Positions 1 through 13,611 of a DNA stretch of 64,000 nt are shown in pieces. The notes beneath the pieces were generated by a model. That model was not told the DNA's origin, ran no database searches, and worked only from the letters and a program-made list of their open reading frames with translations. How positions within the stretch are numbered: position 1 is the stretch's first letter; the number at the start of each line of letters is the position of its first letter. The position numbers and the translations under genes were made by a program. The stretch covers positions 372,001 to 436,000 of the forward strand of contig NZ_CP031425.1 of NCBI RefSeq assembly GCF_003367705.1, read 5' to 3'. Source of the DNA: Microbacterium foliorum (GTDB taxonomy: Bacteria; Actinomycetota; Actinomycetes; Actinomycetales; Microbacteriaceae).

Positions 1-28
1 TCGTCGACCACAACAGATAGGAAAACGC

Positions 29-1255
29 ATGCGCAAGCACATCGGAGTCGGCGCACTCGCTCTCGCCGCGGCCGTGGTCCTCGCAGGCTGCTCGGCCGGC
101 GCACCCGACGGCGGCGACGACGCCGCGACCGGCGATGGGGCCGAACTCGTCATCTGGACGGATGCCGAGCGCGAAGCCGCGATCACCGCAGCCGCGGAGG
201 CCTTCGAGGAGGAGACCGGAGCCAAGGTCACCCTCGTGCAGAAGAACTTCGAGGACCTCCGCAACGACTTCATCGCCCAGGTCCCCACCGGCGAAGGTCC
301 CGACATCACCGTCGGCGCCCACGACTGGCTCGGCGCACTGGTCGCGGCCGGCGTCGTCGACACGATCGACCTCGGCGACAAGTCGTCGGAGTTCGAGCAG
401 GTCGCCCTCGACGCGATGACCTACGACGGCCAGCTGTACGCCATGCCGTACTCGCTCGAGACGATCGCCCTCGTGCAGAACGTCGACCTGGTCGGCGCCG
501 ACGCACCCGCCACCTGGGACGACCTGATCGCCAAGGGCCTGGCCGCAGGCACCGAGCGTCCGGTGGTCATCAACACCGCCGGTGAGACGGGCGACGGATA
601 CACGATGTACGGGCTGCAGACCTCGTTCGGCGCCCCGGTCTTCGTGCAGGACGAGACCGGCTCGTACACGACCGAGGTCGGCATGGGCGGAGCGCCCGGC
701 GAGGCCTTCGCGAGCTGGCTCGGGGCCAACGGATCGAACGGCACCGGCTACATCTCGACCACGATCGACTATGACATCAACAACGAGCTGTTCGCCTCGG
801 GCAAGGCGCCGTACACGATCCAGGGACCGTGGGCGATCAGCGCCTTCGACGGGATCAACGTCGCCGTGAACCCGATCCCCTCGGCCGGAGGCGAAGCCGC
901 CGCACCGTTCGTCGGCGTGCAGGGCTTCTACCTCTCGAGCAAGAGCAAGAACGCGCTCCTCGCGCAGGAGTTCCTGGTGAACTACCTCGGCACGGAAGAC
1001 GCGCAGCGCGCGCTGTACGAGGCCGACCCGCGCATCCCCGCGTGGACCAGCCTCGCCGAGGAGGTCTCATCCGACCCGATCACCGCCGGATTCGTCGCCT
1101 CCGCCCAGGGCGGCGTGCCGATGCCGTCGATCCCCGAGATGGGCTCGGTGTGGGATCTCTGGAACGCCGCCCAGGTGCAGATCATCAACGGCGCCGACCC
1201 CACGTCGACGTGGAACACCATGGTCAGCGACCTCGAGACGACTCTCGCCGGTTGA
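29..1255 (+). CDS. Extracellular sugar-binding lipoprotein of an ABC importer (MalE/GanS-like)
   Basis: 408 residues. Residues 1-21 form a lipoprotein signal: a charged start (MRKH), a hydrophobic stretch, and the lipobox LAGC with the lipidated Cys at 21. The mature part begins ELVIWTDAEREAAITAAAEAF, the usual first strand and helix of family 1 maltose-type solute-binding proteins, and the length is typical. It should sit outside the membrane and hand an oligosaccharide to the permeases encoded at 1560 and 3194. No ATPase is encoded here; CUT1 importers often borrow a shared MsmX/MsiK-type ATPase. The GH53 galactanase at the end of the operon matches the ganSPQ-ganB arrangement of Bacillus, so beta-1,4-galacto-oligosaccharides are the likely ligand. 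That is inferred from context; maltodextrin binding cannot be excluded from the sequence. A GGA-containing site precedes the ATG. Any upstream regulator lies outside the window. Confidence 0.9.
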   Translation: MRKHIGVGALALAAAVVLAGCSAGAPDGGDDAATGDGAELVIWTDAEREAAITAAAEAFEEETGAKVTLVQKNFEDLRNDFIAQVPTGEGPDITVGAHDWLGALVAAGVVDTIDLGDKSSEFEQVALDAMTYDGQLYAMPYSLETIALVQNVDLVGADAPATWDDLIAKGLAAGTERPVVINTAGETGDGYTMYGLQTSFGAPVFVQDETGSYTTEVGMGGAPGEAFASWLGANGSNGTGYISTTIDYDINNELFASGKAPYTIQGPWAISAFDGINVAVNPIPSAGGEAAAPFVGVQGFYLSSKSKNALLAQEFLVNYLGTEDAQRALYEADPRIPAWTSLAEEVSSDPITAGFVASAQGGVPMPSIPEMGSVWDLWNAAQVQIINGADPTSTWNTMVSDLETTLAG

Positions 1256-1559
1256 TCCTGCCGGGGCCCTTCGTCTCGCTTCGCTCGCTCAGGAGCCGGT
1301 TCTGTTCGCGGCCGTCTCCTTCGCTCAGGAGCCGGTTCTGTTCGCGGCCGTCTCCTTCGCTCAGGAGCCGGTTCAGTTCGCGGCCGTCTCCTTCGCTCGG
1401 GAGCCGGTTCTCTTCGCGGCCGTCTCCTTCGCTCAGGAGCCGGTTCTGTTCGCGGCCGTCTCCTTCGCTCGGGAGCCGGTTCTGTTCGCGGCCGTCTCCT
1501 GAGCGAGGAGCGCAGCGACGAGACGAAGGGCCCCACAGATTCGCAGACAGGACGCACAC
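1256..1559. repeat. Binding-protein/permease gap: 36-bp tandem repeats between inverted arms
   Basis: Six 36-bp units lie head to tail at about 1290-1505, each with the core GAGCCGGTTCTGTTCGCGGC and a few substitutions. They are enclosed by inverted arms: GGCCCTTCGTCTCGCTTCGC at about 1264-1293, and a longer reverse-complement version (CTGAGCGAGGAGCGCAGCGA ...) at about 1498-1532. The arms belong to the repeat family seen at 6941, 14239, 16515 and 38658. No gene fits here. On RNA the arms would pair into a large hairpin between the binding-protein message and the permease message. Confidence 0.85.
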
Positions 1560-3193
1560 ATGACGATCCAGGCACCGCCCTCGCCGGCTTCCGCCCCCGC
1601 ACCCACGCCCGTGCTGAAGCCGTCGCGCGACTCCCACGCCCGCCGTTTCCGCGGCCTCGGCTGGGGGTTCCTCATAAAGCTCGCCCTGATGGCGCTGGTC
1701 AACGCCTTCGGCATCATGACGGCGATCTCGGCATGGAGCGCCGAGTCGTGGATCGTCCTCGGCGTCGTCGTGCTGCTGGTGGTCATCGCCGACTGGGTGT
1801 ATTTCACCCGTCGAGCGCTGCCGCTGAAGTATCTGATGCCGGGGCTGATCTTCCTGCTCGTCTTCCAGATCTTCATCTTCGGGTACACGGCCTACATCGC
1901 GTTCACCAACTACGGCACCGGTCACGTCGGCACCCAGGAGCAGGCGGTCGAGGCCGCTCTGATCCAGGGCGAGCGCCGCGTCGAGGGGTCCGCCGACTAC
2001 CCTCTCTCGGTCGTCGAGCGCGGTGGCGAGCTCGGCTTCGCGATCGTCGATGACGACGGCGACGTGCAGGTCGGATCCGCGACGGAGCCGCTGTCCGACG
2101 TCTCCGGGGCCGAGGTCGGCGCCACGGGCGCCCCGAGCACCGTACCGGGATGGACCGTGGTCCCCCGCGCGACGGTTCTCACCGACCCCACCCTCGGGGC
2201 GAGCATCAAGGATCTCCGCGTCCCCGTCTCGGACGACCCGAACGACGGCTCGATCCGCACGCGGGAGGGCTCCACCGGTTCGGTGTACGAGCCGACCCTG
2301 GTCTGGGATGCCGAGGCGCAGACGATCACCGACACGCAGTCGGGCACCGTCTACACCGCCACAGATCTGGGCGCGTTCGTCGCCGAGGACGGCACAGCGC
2401 TGCCGACCGGCTGGTCGGTGAACGTGGGCTTCGCGAACTTCATCACCCTCTTCACCGACTCGGGGCTCGCCGGCACGCTGTTGAGCGTGACGGTGTGGAC
2501 CTTCGCGTTCGCCATCCTGTCGGTGGTGCTCAGCTTCGCCGTCGGCCTGGGCCTCGCGATCGTCTACAACGACCCCCGCGTCAAGGGGAGACGGTTCCTG
2601 CGGGCGCTGTTCATCCTCCCGTACGCGTTCCCGGCATTCATGGCCGCACTGCTCTTCCGCGGCATGTTCAACGCCGAGTTCGGCGTGATCAACGACCTGC
2701 TGTTCTTCGGCTCGCACATCAACTGGCTCGGCGACCCGTGGCTCACCCGCGGTGCGGTGATCTTCGTCAACGTGTGGCTCAGCTATCCGTACTGGTTCCT
2801 CGTGTGCACGGGCGCTCTGCAGTCGCTGCCCGGCGAGACGCTCGAGGCCGCCGAGATCGACGGCGCGAACAAGCTGCAGCGCTTCCGCGCGATCGTGCTG
2901 CCGCTGCTGCTCGTGTCGACGGCCCCGCTGCTGATCGCCTCGTTCGCGGTGGCGTTCAACAACTTCACCGTGATCTACACCTTCAACAACGGCGGGCCGG
3001 CCATCGCCGGGGCGCCCTACGCACTGGGCTCGACCGACATCCTCGTCTCCGCCATCTATGACGTCTCGGGCGTCTCGGGGGGTGCGGCCGACTACGGCCT
3101 CGCGAGTGCGCTGTCGATCATCGCCTTCATCGTGGTCGGTCTCATCTCCGCACTGAGCTTCCGACAGACCCGCAAGCTCGAGGAGTACCAGTG

Positions 3194-3194
<1 letters not shown>
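1560..3194 (+). CDS. ABC sugar permease, MalF type (GanP-like)
   Basis: 544 residues. It is an inner-membrane subunit of a CUT1 sugar importer. Hydrophobic segments lie near residues 37-57, 60-80 and 92-115. A long, mostly hydrophilic insert (about 120-285) follows, comparable to the extracytoplasmic P2 loop of MalF. The binding-protein-dependent permease core then runs to the C-terminus. The EAA loop that docks on the ATPase is clear near 429-442 (EAAEIDGANKLQRF). The large insert marks this as the MalF-type partner. Its stop overlaps the next permease start (GTGATG), so the two are probably translationally coupled. The ATG lies 28 bases after the right arm of the upstream repeat. Function follows the operon: galacto-oligosaccharide uptake. 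Confidence 0.92.
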
Positions 3195-6918
<3,724 letters not shown>

Positions 6919-7592
6919 CGGCGACCGCAGCCCCGGCGCGTTTCGTCTCGTCGCTGCGCTCCTCGCTCAACGGGCGAGGAGTGGTGTCCCGCTCGTTGAG
7001 CGCGCCCCGTCCCACGTCCCGTTCGTTGAGCGAGCGGCGCGCGCCCCGTCCCCACGTCCCGCTCGTTGAGCGAGCGGAGCGAGACGAAACGCGTCCCGCC
7101 CCCGCCCCGCTTGTTGAGCGAGCGGAGCGCGCCCCGTCCCCACGTCCCGTTCGTTGAGCGAGCGGAGCGAGACGAAACGCGTCTCCCCACGTCCCGCTTG
7201 TTGAGCGAGCGGAGCGAGACGAAACGCGCCCCGTCCCCCCGCCCCGCTCGTTGAGCGAGACGAAACGCGCCCCGTCCCCACGTCCCGCTCGTTGAGCGAG
7301 CGGAGCGAGACGAAACGCGTCTCCCCACGTCCCGCTCGTTGAGCGAGACGAAACGCGCCCCGTCCCCACGTCCCGTTCGTTGAGCGAGCGGAGCGAGACG
7401 AAACGCGTCCGCTGTCTGTTCGGGGTCGTGTGCCGCGTTTCGTCTCGTCGCTGCGCTCCTCGCTCAACGGGCGGAGGGTGGTGCCGCGTCTCGTCTCCTC
7501 GCTCAACGGGCGAAGGGTGGTGCCGTGTTTCGTCTCCGCGCTCAACGGCCGGAGGGTGGTGCCACGTTTCGTCTCGGTCGGCGAATGGAGGA
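6919..7592. repeat. Long intergenic array of GAGCGAGCGGAGCGAGACGA repeats
   Basis: This 674-base gap has no credible gene. It opens with a forward long arm (TTTCGTCTCGTCGCTGCGCT) at about 6940. Ten direct copies of a unit starting TTGAGCG follow, at about 6996-7410 and spaced 40-48 bp. Most carry GAGCGAGCGGAGCGAGACGA followed by AACGCG; two lack the middle GCGGAGCGA, and three are altered or cut short after the first part. Three or four degenerate forward-oriented copies follow at about 7435-7580, separated by GGAGGGTGGTGCC. Copies in opposite orientation allow many alternative hairpins. It separates the rightward galactan operon from the leftward hydrolase gene, so it could serve as a transcription barrier. 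Confidence 0.85.
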
Positions 7593-8517
<925 letters not shown>

Positions 8518-8530
8518 GTACACTGAGACC

Positions 8531-9094
8531 ATGACCGACTCGACGGTGCGTGAACAGATCCTTGCGGCGGCAGACGAGCTCTACTACCGCAAGGGATACG
8601 CAGCCGTGGGTATGGACGAGCTGCGCACGGCGGCAGGGGTTTCGCTGCGCCGCCTCTACGCGCTCTTCCCGTCGAAGACCGACATCGTCGCGGCGGTCCT
8701 CGCGCGCAAGCATGCAGAGTGGGAAGCGGGGCTGACCGGGGCGGTGGCCGATGCCGGCGCCGACCCCCGCGCCCGCCTGCTCGCCGTCTACGGCTATCTC
8801 GAGGACTGGTTCTGCACCGACGACTTCCGGGGCTGTGCGTTCATCAACGCGTTCGGCGAGCTCGGCGGCACGAATCCCGAGGTCGCCGGCATCGTGCGTG
8901 ACCACAAGGCCTCGTTCCAGGCGTACATGGCGGGGCTCGTGGTGGATGCCGGGGCCCCGGCGTCGCTCGCCGCGCAGTTGTCGATCCTCGCCGAGGGGGC
9001 GCAGAGCACCGCCGCCATCGCCGCAGATCCGCAGGTCGCCGTGCAGGCGCGCAATGCCGCCGAAGTGTTGATCGACGCGGCTGTCGCGGCCTGA
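8531..9094 (+). CDS. TetR-family transcriptional regulator
   Basis: 187 residues. An N-terminal TetR helix-turn-helix (about 8-55) runs through ILAAADELYYRKGYAAVGMDELRTAAGVSLRRLYALFPSK, and an all-helical ligand-binding C-terminal domain follows. Residues after about 90 (YLEDWFCTDDFRGCAFINAFGELG) resemble the TetR group that guards hydrolase and reductase genes responsive to electrophiles. The gene is divergent from the alpha/beta hydrolase and probably represses both it and itself through the two 16-bp palindromes. The -10 TACACT ends exactly six bases before the ATG, so the transcript is probably leaderless. Confidence 0.9.
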   Translation: MTDSTVREQILAAADELYYRKGYAAVGMDELRTAAGVSLRRLYALFPSKTDIVAAVLARKHAEWEAGLTGAVADAGADPRARLLAVYGYLEDWFCTDDFRGCAFINAFGELGGTNPEVAGIVRDHKASFQAYMAGLVVDAGAPASLAAQLSILAEGAQSTAAIAADPQVAVQARNAAEVLIDAAVAA

Positions 9095-9204
9095 CCTGGG
9101 TGCCTTGACCCGAGTGCCTTGACCTGGGCGTCCTGACCCGGGTGCCCTCACCCGAGCGTCCTGACCCGAGCGCCGTGACCCGAGCGTCCTGACCCGAGCG
9201 CCGT
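9093..9204. repeat. 14-bp minisatellite, eight units
   Basis: Eight head-to-tail 14-bp units of consensus GACCCGAGCGTCCT start inside the stop codon of the TetR gene. Changes are confined to a few positions (CGAG/TGGG, GTCCT/GCCGT/GCCTT). The rest of the gap to 9379 holds no gene. From about 9296 it turns AT-richer (TAATTTGTCTAGCTTGGCTAGCGTTTT), as expected for the promoter of the next gene. Confidence 0.8.
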
Positions 9205-9379
9205 GGGGCGGAACTCTCGGTGTAGGGCGGACGGATGCTGCGCAAAGCTCCGCCCTACGGGGTGTTCTCCGCCCGACGCGTATCCGCCACGGGATGTAAT
9301 TTGTCTAGCTTGGCTAGCGTTTTCGTTGAGCAGTGTCAAGGCTCGTGCGCATCGGCCCGCGCGCGCGTAGGTTTCGAAC

Positions 9380-10174
9380 ATGGAATCCCGGATGCAGGAC
9401 ATCACGCGTCAGTCGGTCATCATCGCCGCGGCCACCTTCATGCTGATCGCGGCGGCCGTCGGATCCGGTGCGTTCGGCGGCACCTCGGTCAGCGAGCTGC
9501 AAGACGGTGCTCTCTCGGCGCAGGGGTCGTACCTCGCCCCGGCCGGCCCGGCGTTCTCGATCTGGTCGCTGATCTACGTCGGTCTCATCGCCTACACGGT
9601 GTGGCAGGCGCTGCCCGCGCAGCGAGCGGATGAGCGCCAGCGAGCAGTCGGCGGATGGATCGCCGCGTCGATGATCCTCAACGGACTCTGGCTCGTGACG
9701 GCGCAGTTCCTGTCGTTGCCGCTGACCGTTCTCGTGATCGCCCTGCTGCTCGCAACCCTCGCTCGGGTGATCGTGATCCTCGGCCGCAGCCGCGCCCGCA
9801 CCTGGCCGGAGCGCATCGTCGTCGACGGAGCCAACGGCCTGCACTTCGGATGGGTGACGATCGCGACCGTCGCCAACGCCAGCGCGTGGTTCACGCAGAT
9901 CGCTCCGGTCGCCTGGGCCGATCAGGCCGACATCTGGGCCGTCGCCGTGCTCGTGGTCGTGCTCGTGATCGGCGTCACCGCGGCGATCGTCACCAAGCGC
10001 ATCGCCCCTGCCCTCGCGACGGCGTGGGGGCTCGGCTGGCTCGCGGTCGGCCGTTTCACCGGCGAGCCCGAGAGCATGATCACCGGAATCGCGGCGATCA
10101 TCGTCGCCGTCGCGCTCGTCGCCGCCGGTGCCTGGGGACTGCTGCGGCGTCCTCGCGCCGACGTCGCGGTGTAG
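9380..10174 (+). CDS. TspO/MBR-related tryptophan-rich membrane protein
   Basis: 264 residues with about eight hydrophobic segments. The signature AGPAFSIWSLIYVGLIAYTV near 51-70, with several later Trp residues, matches the tryptophan-rich sensory (TspO/benzodiazepine receptor) superfamily. Family members bind porphyrins and related ligands in the membrane. Classical TspO has about 160 residues; this longer form has extra C-terminal membrane segments, and its ligand is unknown. A -10 TAGGTT at 9368-9373 ends six bases before the ATG at 9380, which supports that start and a leaderless transcript. An ATG five codons in is the alternative. The gene stands alone and converges on kdpE. Confidence 0.75.
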   Translation: MESRMQDITRQSVIIAAATFMLIAAAVGSGAFGGTSVSELQDGALSAQGSYLAPAGPAFSIWSLIYVGLIAYTVWQALPAQRADERQRAVGGWIAASMILNGLWLVTAQFLSLPLTVLVIALLLATLARVIVILGRSRARTWPERIVVDGANGLHFGWVTIATVANASAWFTQIAPVAWADQADIWAVAVLVVVLVIGVTAAIVTKRIAPALATAWGLGWLAVGRFTGEPESMITGIAAIIVAVALVAAGAWGLLRRPRADVAV

Positions 10175-10190
10175 GTCGCGCCCCGACCGC

Positions 10191-10275
10191 GTTCACTATT
10201 CAGCACAGAATTCTGAGCGGGGCGTCTGCAACGGCGGATTGCGCGCGTGGTGAGATTCCATGCTGAATCCTGAAC
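10191..10275. repeat. 85-bp inverted-end element, copy A
   Basis: Left end GTTCACTATTCAGCA (10191-10205) and right end TGCTGAATCCTGAAC (10261-10275) are imperfect inverted repeats around a variable core. The same ends, 86 bp apart, recur at 24286, 30211 and 34852. This copy lies between two convergent genes. Confidence 0.8.
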
Positions 10276-10309
10276 ACGGGCGGGCGCCGAACAGCGGCCG
10301 GGCGCCGAA

Positions 10310-10381
10310 CAGCGCCGCACGCCAGGTCAGCGCCGCACGCCATGTCAGCGCCGCACGCCAGGTCAGCGCCGCATCCGGCAG
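10310..10381. repeat. 18-bp tandem repeat downstream of kdpE
   Basis: Three 18-bp units of consensus CAGCGCCGCACGCCAGGT run head to tail, and a partial fourth follows. A pair of GGGCGCCGAACAGCG repeats precedes them. They fill the space between the 85-bp element and the kdpE stop. No gene is seen here. Confidence 0.75.
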
Positions 10382-10405
10382 CCGGTTCCGAGGCCGAGAC
10401 CGAGG

Positions 10406-11077
10406 TCAGAGCACCAGTCGGTATCCCATGCCCGACTCGGTGAGCAGATGCACCGGGTTGCCCGGAGACGCCTCGAGCTTCTTGCGCAGCTGCGACATGT
10501 ACAGGCGCAGGTAGCCCGAGTCCGAGACCTGCTCGCTGCCCCAGATCTCCTTCAACAGGTCCTGGCGGGTGACGAGGGCGCCGGGATGCCGGGCGAGGTG
10601 CTCGAGCATCCGCCACTCCGTCGGCGTGAGATGCACCCGCGACCCGGCTCGCGTCACGGTCTTCGTCACGAGGTCGACCACGACGTCGCCGAATCCGACG
10701 GTCGATTCGCCGCCCACCGGAACGGCTCGTCGTGACAGAGCGCGCAGACGCGCGAGCAGCTCGTCGACCTGGAAGGGCTTGGTGACGAAGTCGTCGGCTC
10801 CGGCATCCAGCGCATCGACCTTGTCGGCGGATCCGGTGCGACCCGACACCACGATGATGGGCACGTTCGTCCATCCGCGCAGCGCCTGGATCACCTCGAT
10901 GCCGTCGAGCCGCGGCATCCCCAGGTCGAGCATGATCAGGTCGGGGTGCGTCTGCGCGGCGACCGCGACCGCCGCGGCGCCGTCGGCGGCGACGACCACC
11001 TCGTATCCGTGCGCGGCGAGGGTGATGCGCAGGGCGCGCACCATCTGCGGATCGTCGTCGGCGATGAGGAGCTTCAC
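10406..11077 (-). CDS. kdpE: Potassium-responsive response regulator KdpE
   Basis: 223 residues. OmpR/PhoB-type response regulator. The receiver domain (1-115) has the acidic pair ADDD at 6-9, phosphoacceptor Asp51 in LIMLDLGMP and the conserved Lys in VTKPF. The winged-helix DNA-binding domain (about 125-223) ends with GYRLVL. It should be phosphorylated by KdpD and switch on the kdp structural genes. Translation starts at a GTG whose last two bases lie in the kdpD stop (GTGA), so the two are coupled. It is the last gene of the kdp operon; placing kdpDE after kdpC is usual in actinobacteria. Confidence 0.95.
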   Translation of the reverse strand: MKLLIADDDPQMVRALRITLAAHGYEVVVAADGAAAVAVAAQTHPDLIMLDLGMPRLDGIEVIQALRGWTNVPIIVVSGRTGSADKVDALDAGADDFVTKPFQVDELLARLRALSRRAVPVGGESTVGFGDVVVDLVTKTVTRAGSRVHLTPTEWRMLEHLARHPGALVTRQDLLKEIWGSEQVSDSGYLRLYMSQLRKKLEASPGNPVHLLTESGMGYRLVL

Positions 11078-13611
11078 TCCGTCTCCTCCTGCAGGGGATC
11101 GGGGTCTTCTGCCCGCGGCAGTGAGACGACCATGGTGAGTCCACCGCCGGGGGTGTCCTCGGGTGTCAGAGTACCGCCCATGCCCTCGGCGAAACCGCGC
11201 GACAGGGCGAGGCCGAGCCCGAGACCGGTGGTGTTGTCGGTGTCGCCCATCCGCTGGAACGGCTGGAAGATGCGGTCGCGCTGTTCCGCCGGCACGCCCC
11301 GCCCCCGGTCGATGATGCGGATCTCGACGCGGTCGGCGAGCGAGCTCGTCGACACGATCACGCGGGTGTCGGTGGGGGCGTGGCGGTGCGCGTTCGCGAT
11401 CACGTTCACGAGCACGCGCTGCAGCAGCACCGGATCGGCCGACACCGCCGGCAGCTCGCCGTCGAGCACGAGCTCGACGTCTGCGGGGCCCAGGCCGAGC
11501 TCGTCGACCGCGGCGAGCACGGGGCCGGCCACGTCGAGCGGCATGCTCGACACCGCGAGCACCCCGGCCTGCACGCGGCTGACGTCGAGCAGATCGGTGA
11601 CGAGCGACGACAGGGTGGCGAGGCTCTCGTCGGCCGTCGCGAGCAGTTCGTCGCGATCGGATGCCGACAGGCCGTGCGCCCCGCGCAGCCCGCCGATCGC
11701 CGCGACGGCCGACGCGAGCGGGCGGCGCAGATCGTGGCTGACCGCCGAGAGCAGGGCGCTTCGCACCTGGTCGGTCTCGGCGAGGGCGGCGACCTCTCGG
11801 GCGGTGGCGCGAAGATCCGTGTGCTCGATCGCGGCGGCGAGCTGCGCGACGATCGCGTCGAGCAGCCGCCGTGCGGGGGTGTCGAGCGGCTCCCCGTGCA
11901 GTTCGAGAAGTGCGGGGGCCGAGCCGCCCGAGCCGACCGGGACGGTCGTCGCGCGACCGTCGGGCACGGGTTCGCCGTCGCTCGCGAGCACCTCGCCGTC
12001 GGGGGCGAGCAGGCGGACGCCGCTGAGACCGAACGCCTCGCGGGTGCGACTGACCAGGGCGAGCACGGCGTTGTCTCCTCGGAGCACGTTGCCGGCGACC
12101 GCGGCGAGCAGCTCCGCCTCGGCGACGGCGCGCTGGGCGGTGCGGGCTCGACGGGCGGCCTGGTCGACGATGATGCTGACGAGGATCGCGATCACGACGT
12201 AGAGGGCCAGGGCGAGCACGTGCAGCGGATGCGCGATCGTGATGGTGAACAGCGGCGCGACGAACAGCAGATCCAGCGTGATGCCCGAGAGCACGGCCGC
12301 GAAGACCGCGGGGCGGATGCCGCCGATCAGCGCGACCACGACGACGAGCAGCTGGTAGGCGAGCACCTCGGAGGTGATCGATTCCGGGCTGCGGAACGTG
12401 AACATCAGCCACGACAGCAGGGGACCGAACACGAGGGCCACCGCCAGCCCGAGCACCTGACGCCGCCAGCCGAGCGCACCGCCGGTGATGCGGGGCAGGG
12501 CGACGCGACCGCCTGCGGCGGCGTGCGTGACGATGTGCACGTCGATGTCGCCCGAGCGGCGGATGACCTCGGAGCCGATGCCCGGACCGGTGAGGGCGGC
12601 CGCGACACGACCGCGGCGACTGACGCCGATGACGAGCTGGGTGGCATCCGCTCCCTGCGCGAACGAGACGAGCGTGCCGGGGATGTCGTCGCCGACGATC
12701 TGGTGGAAGCTGCCGCCGAGCGACTCGACGAGGGCCCGCTGGGCGGCCAGGGCGCCCGGCGTCTGGTCGCGGAGTCCGTCTTGGGTGGCGACGTGCACGG
12801 CGAGCAGCTCGCCGCCGGCCGACCGCGCGGCGATGCGAGCGCCGCGGCGCAGCAGCGTCTCGCCCTCGGTGCCTCCGGTGAGGGCGACGACCACGCGCTC
12901 GCGCGCCTGCCAGGTGCCCTCGATCCCGTGATCGGCGCGGTAGCTGCGCAGGGCGCTGTCGACCTCGTCGGCGAGCCACAGCAGGGCGAGCTCGCGGAGA
13001 GCGGTGAGGTTCCCGAGCCGGAAGTAGTTCGACAGGGCCGCGTCGATGCGTTCGGCGGGGTAGACGAGACCGGCCGAGAGGCGGTCACGCAGCGACTGGG
13101 GTGCGAGGTCGACGACCTCGATCTCATCGGCTGCGCGCACCACGGCATCCGGGATCGTCTCCTGCTGCGCGATGCCGGTGATCTTCTCGACCACCGCGTT
13201 CAGCGATTCGATGTGCTGCACGTTCACGGTCGTGACGACGTCGATGCCCGCGTCGAGCAGCGCGTCGACGTCCTGCCACCGCTTCGGATGCGCGGATCCT
13301 GGGGTGTTGGTGTGTGCGAGCTCGTCGACGAGGGCGATCTCGGGGCGACGCGCGAGCACCGCCTCCAGATCCATCTCGCTGAGCGGCACCCCACGGTGCA
13401 GATCGGTGCGTCGAGGGACCTCGGGGATGCCGATCGTCTGCGCGGCCGTCGCGGCACGGTCGTGCGTCTCGACGATCGCGATCACCACGTCGCGTCCCTC
13501 GTCGATCAGCCGTCGCCCCTCGACGAGCATCTCGAAGGTCTTGCCGACACCGGGGGCGGCGCCGAGCAGCACGCGGAGTCGGCCGCGTCGCGGCATCCGC
13601 TCTGCCGTCAT
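11074..13611 (-). CDS. kdpD: Osmosensitive K+ channel histidine kinase KdpD
   Basis: 845 residues, close to the family norm. Domains in order: KdpD sensor domain with P-loop GAAPGVGKTFEML (17-29) and the second nucleotide motif in ALVDELAHTN; a universal-stress-like domain (about 225-365); four close-packed membrane helices (about 390-490); a GAF-like region; the dimerisation helix with phosphoacceptor His in SAVSHDLRRPLAS; and a catalytic domain with N, G1 and G2 boxes (VLVNVIANAHRHAP, IIDRGRGVP, GLGLGLALS). It senses low potassium or turgor and phosphorylates KdpE. The ATG overlaps the kdpC stop (ATGA). Confidence 0.96.
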   Translation of the reverse strand: MTAERMPRRGRLRVLLGAAPGVGKTFEMLVEGRRLIDEGRDVVIAIVETHDRAATAAQTIGIPEVPRRTDLHRGVPLSEMDLEAVLARRPEIALVDELAHTNTPGSAHPKRWQDVDALLDAGIDVVTTVNVQHIESLNAVVEKITGIAQQETIPDAVVRAADEIEVVDLAPQSLRDRLSAGLVYPAERIDAALSNYFRLGNLTALRELALLWLADEVDSALRSYRADHGIEGTWQARERVVVALTGGTEGETLLRRGARIAARSAGGELLAVHVATQDGLRDQTPGALAAQRALVESLGGSFHQIVGDDIPGTLVSFAQGADATQLVIGVSRRGRVAAALTGPGIGSEVIRRSGDIDVHIVTHAAAGGRVALPRITGGALGWRRQVLGLAVALVFGPLLSWLMFTFRSPESITSEVLAYQLLVVVVALIGGIRPAVFAAVLSGITLDLLFVAPLFTITIAHPLHVLALALYVVIAILVSIIVDQAARRARTAQRAVAEAELLAAVAGNVLRGDNAVLALVSRTREAFGLSGVRLLAPDGEVLASDGEPVPDGRATTVPVGSGGSAPALLELHGEPLDTPARRLLDAIVAQLAAAIEHTDLRATAREVAALAETDQVRSALLSAVSHDLRRPLASAVAAIGGLRGAHGLSASDRDELLATADESLATLSSLVTDLLDVSRVQAGVLAVSSMPLDVAGPVLAAVDELGLGPADVELVLDGELPAVSADPVLLQRVLVNVIANAHRHAPTDTRVIVSTSSLADRVEIRIIDRGRGVPAEQRDRIFQPFQRMGDTDNTTGLGLGLALSRGFAEGMGGTLTPEDTPGGGLTMVVSLPRAEDPDPLQEETE

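Noticed and set aside
1290..1505. CRISPR array, because the unit is 36 bp
   Set aside because: The units are contiguous with no unique spacers, and no cas gene is present.
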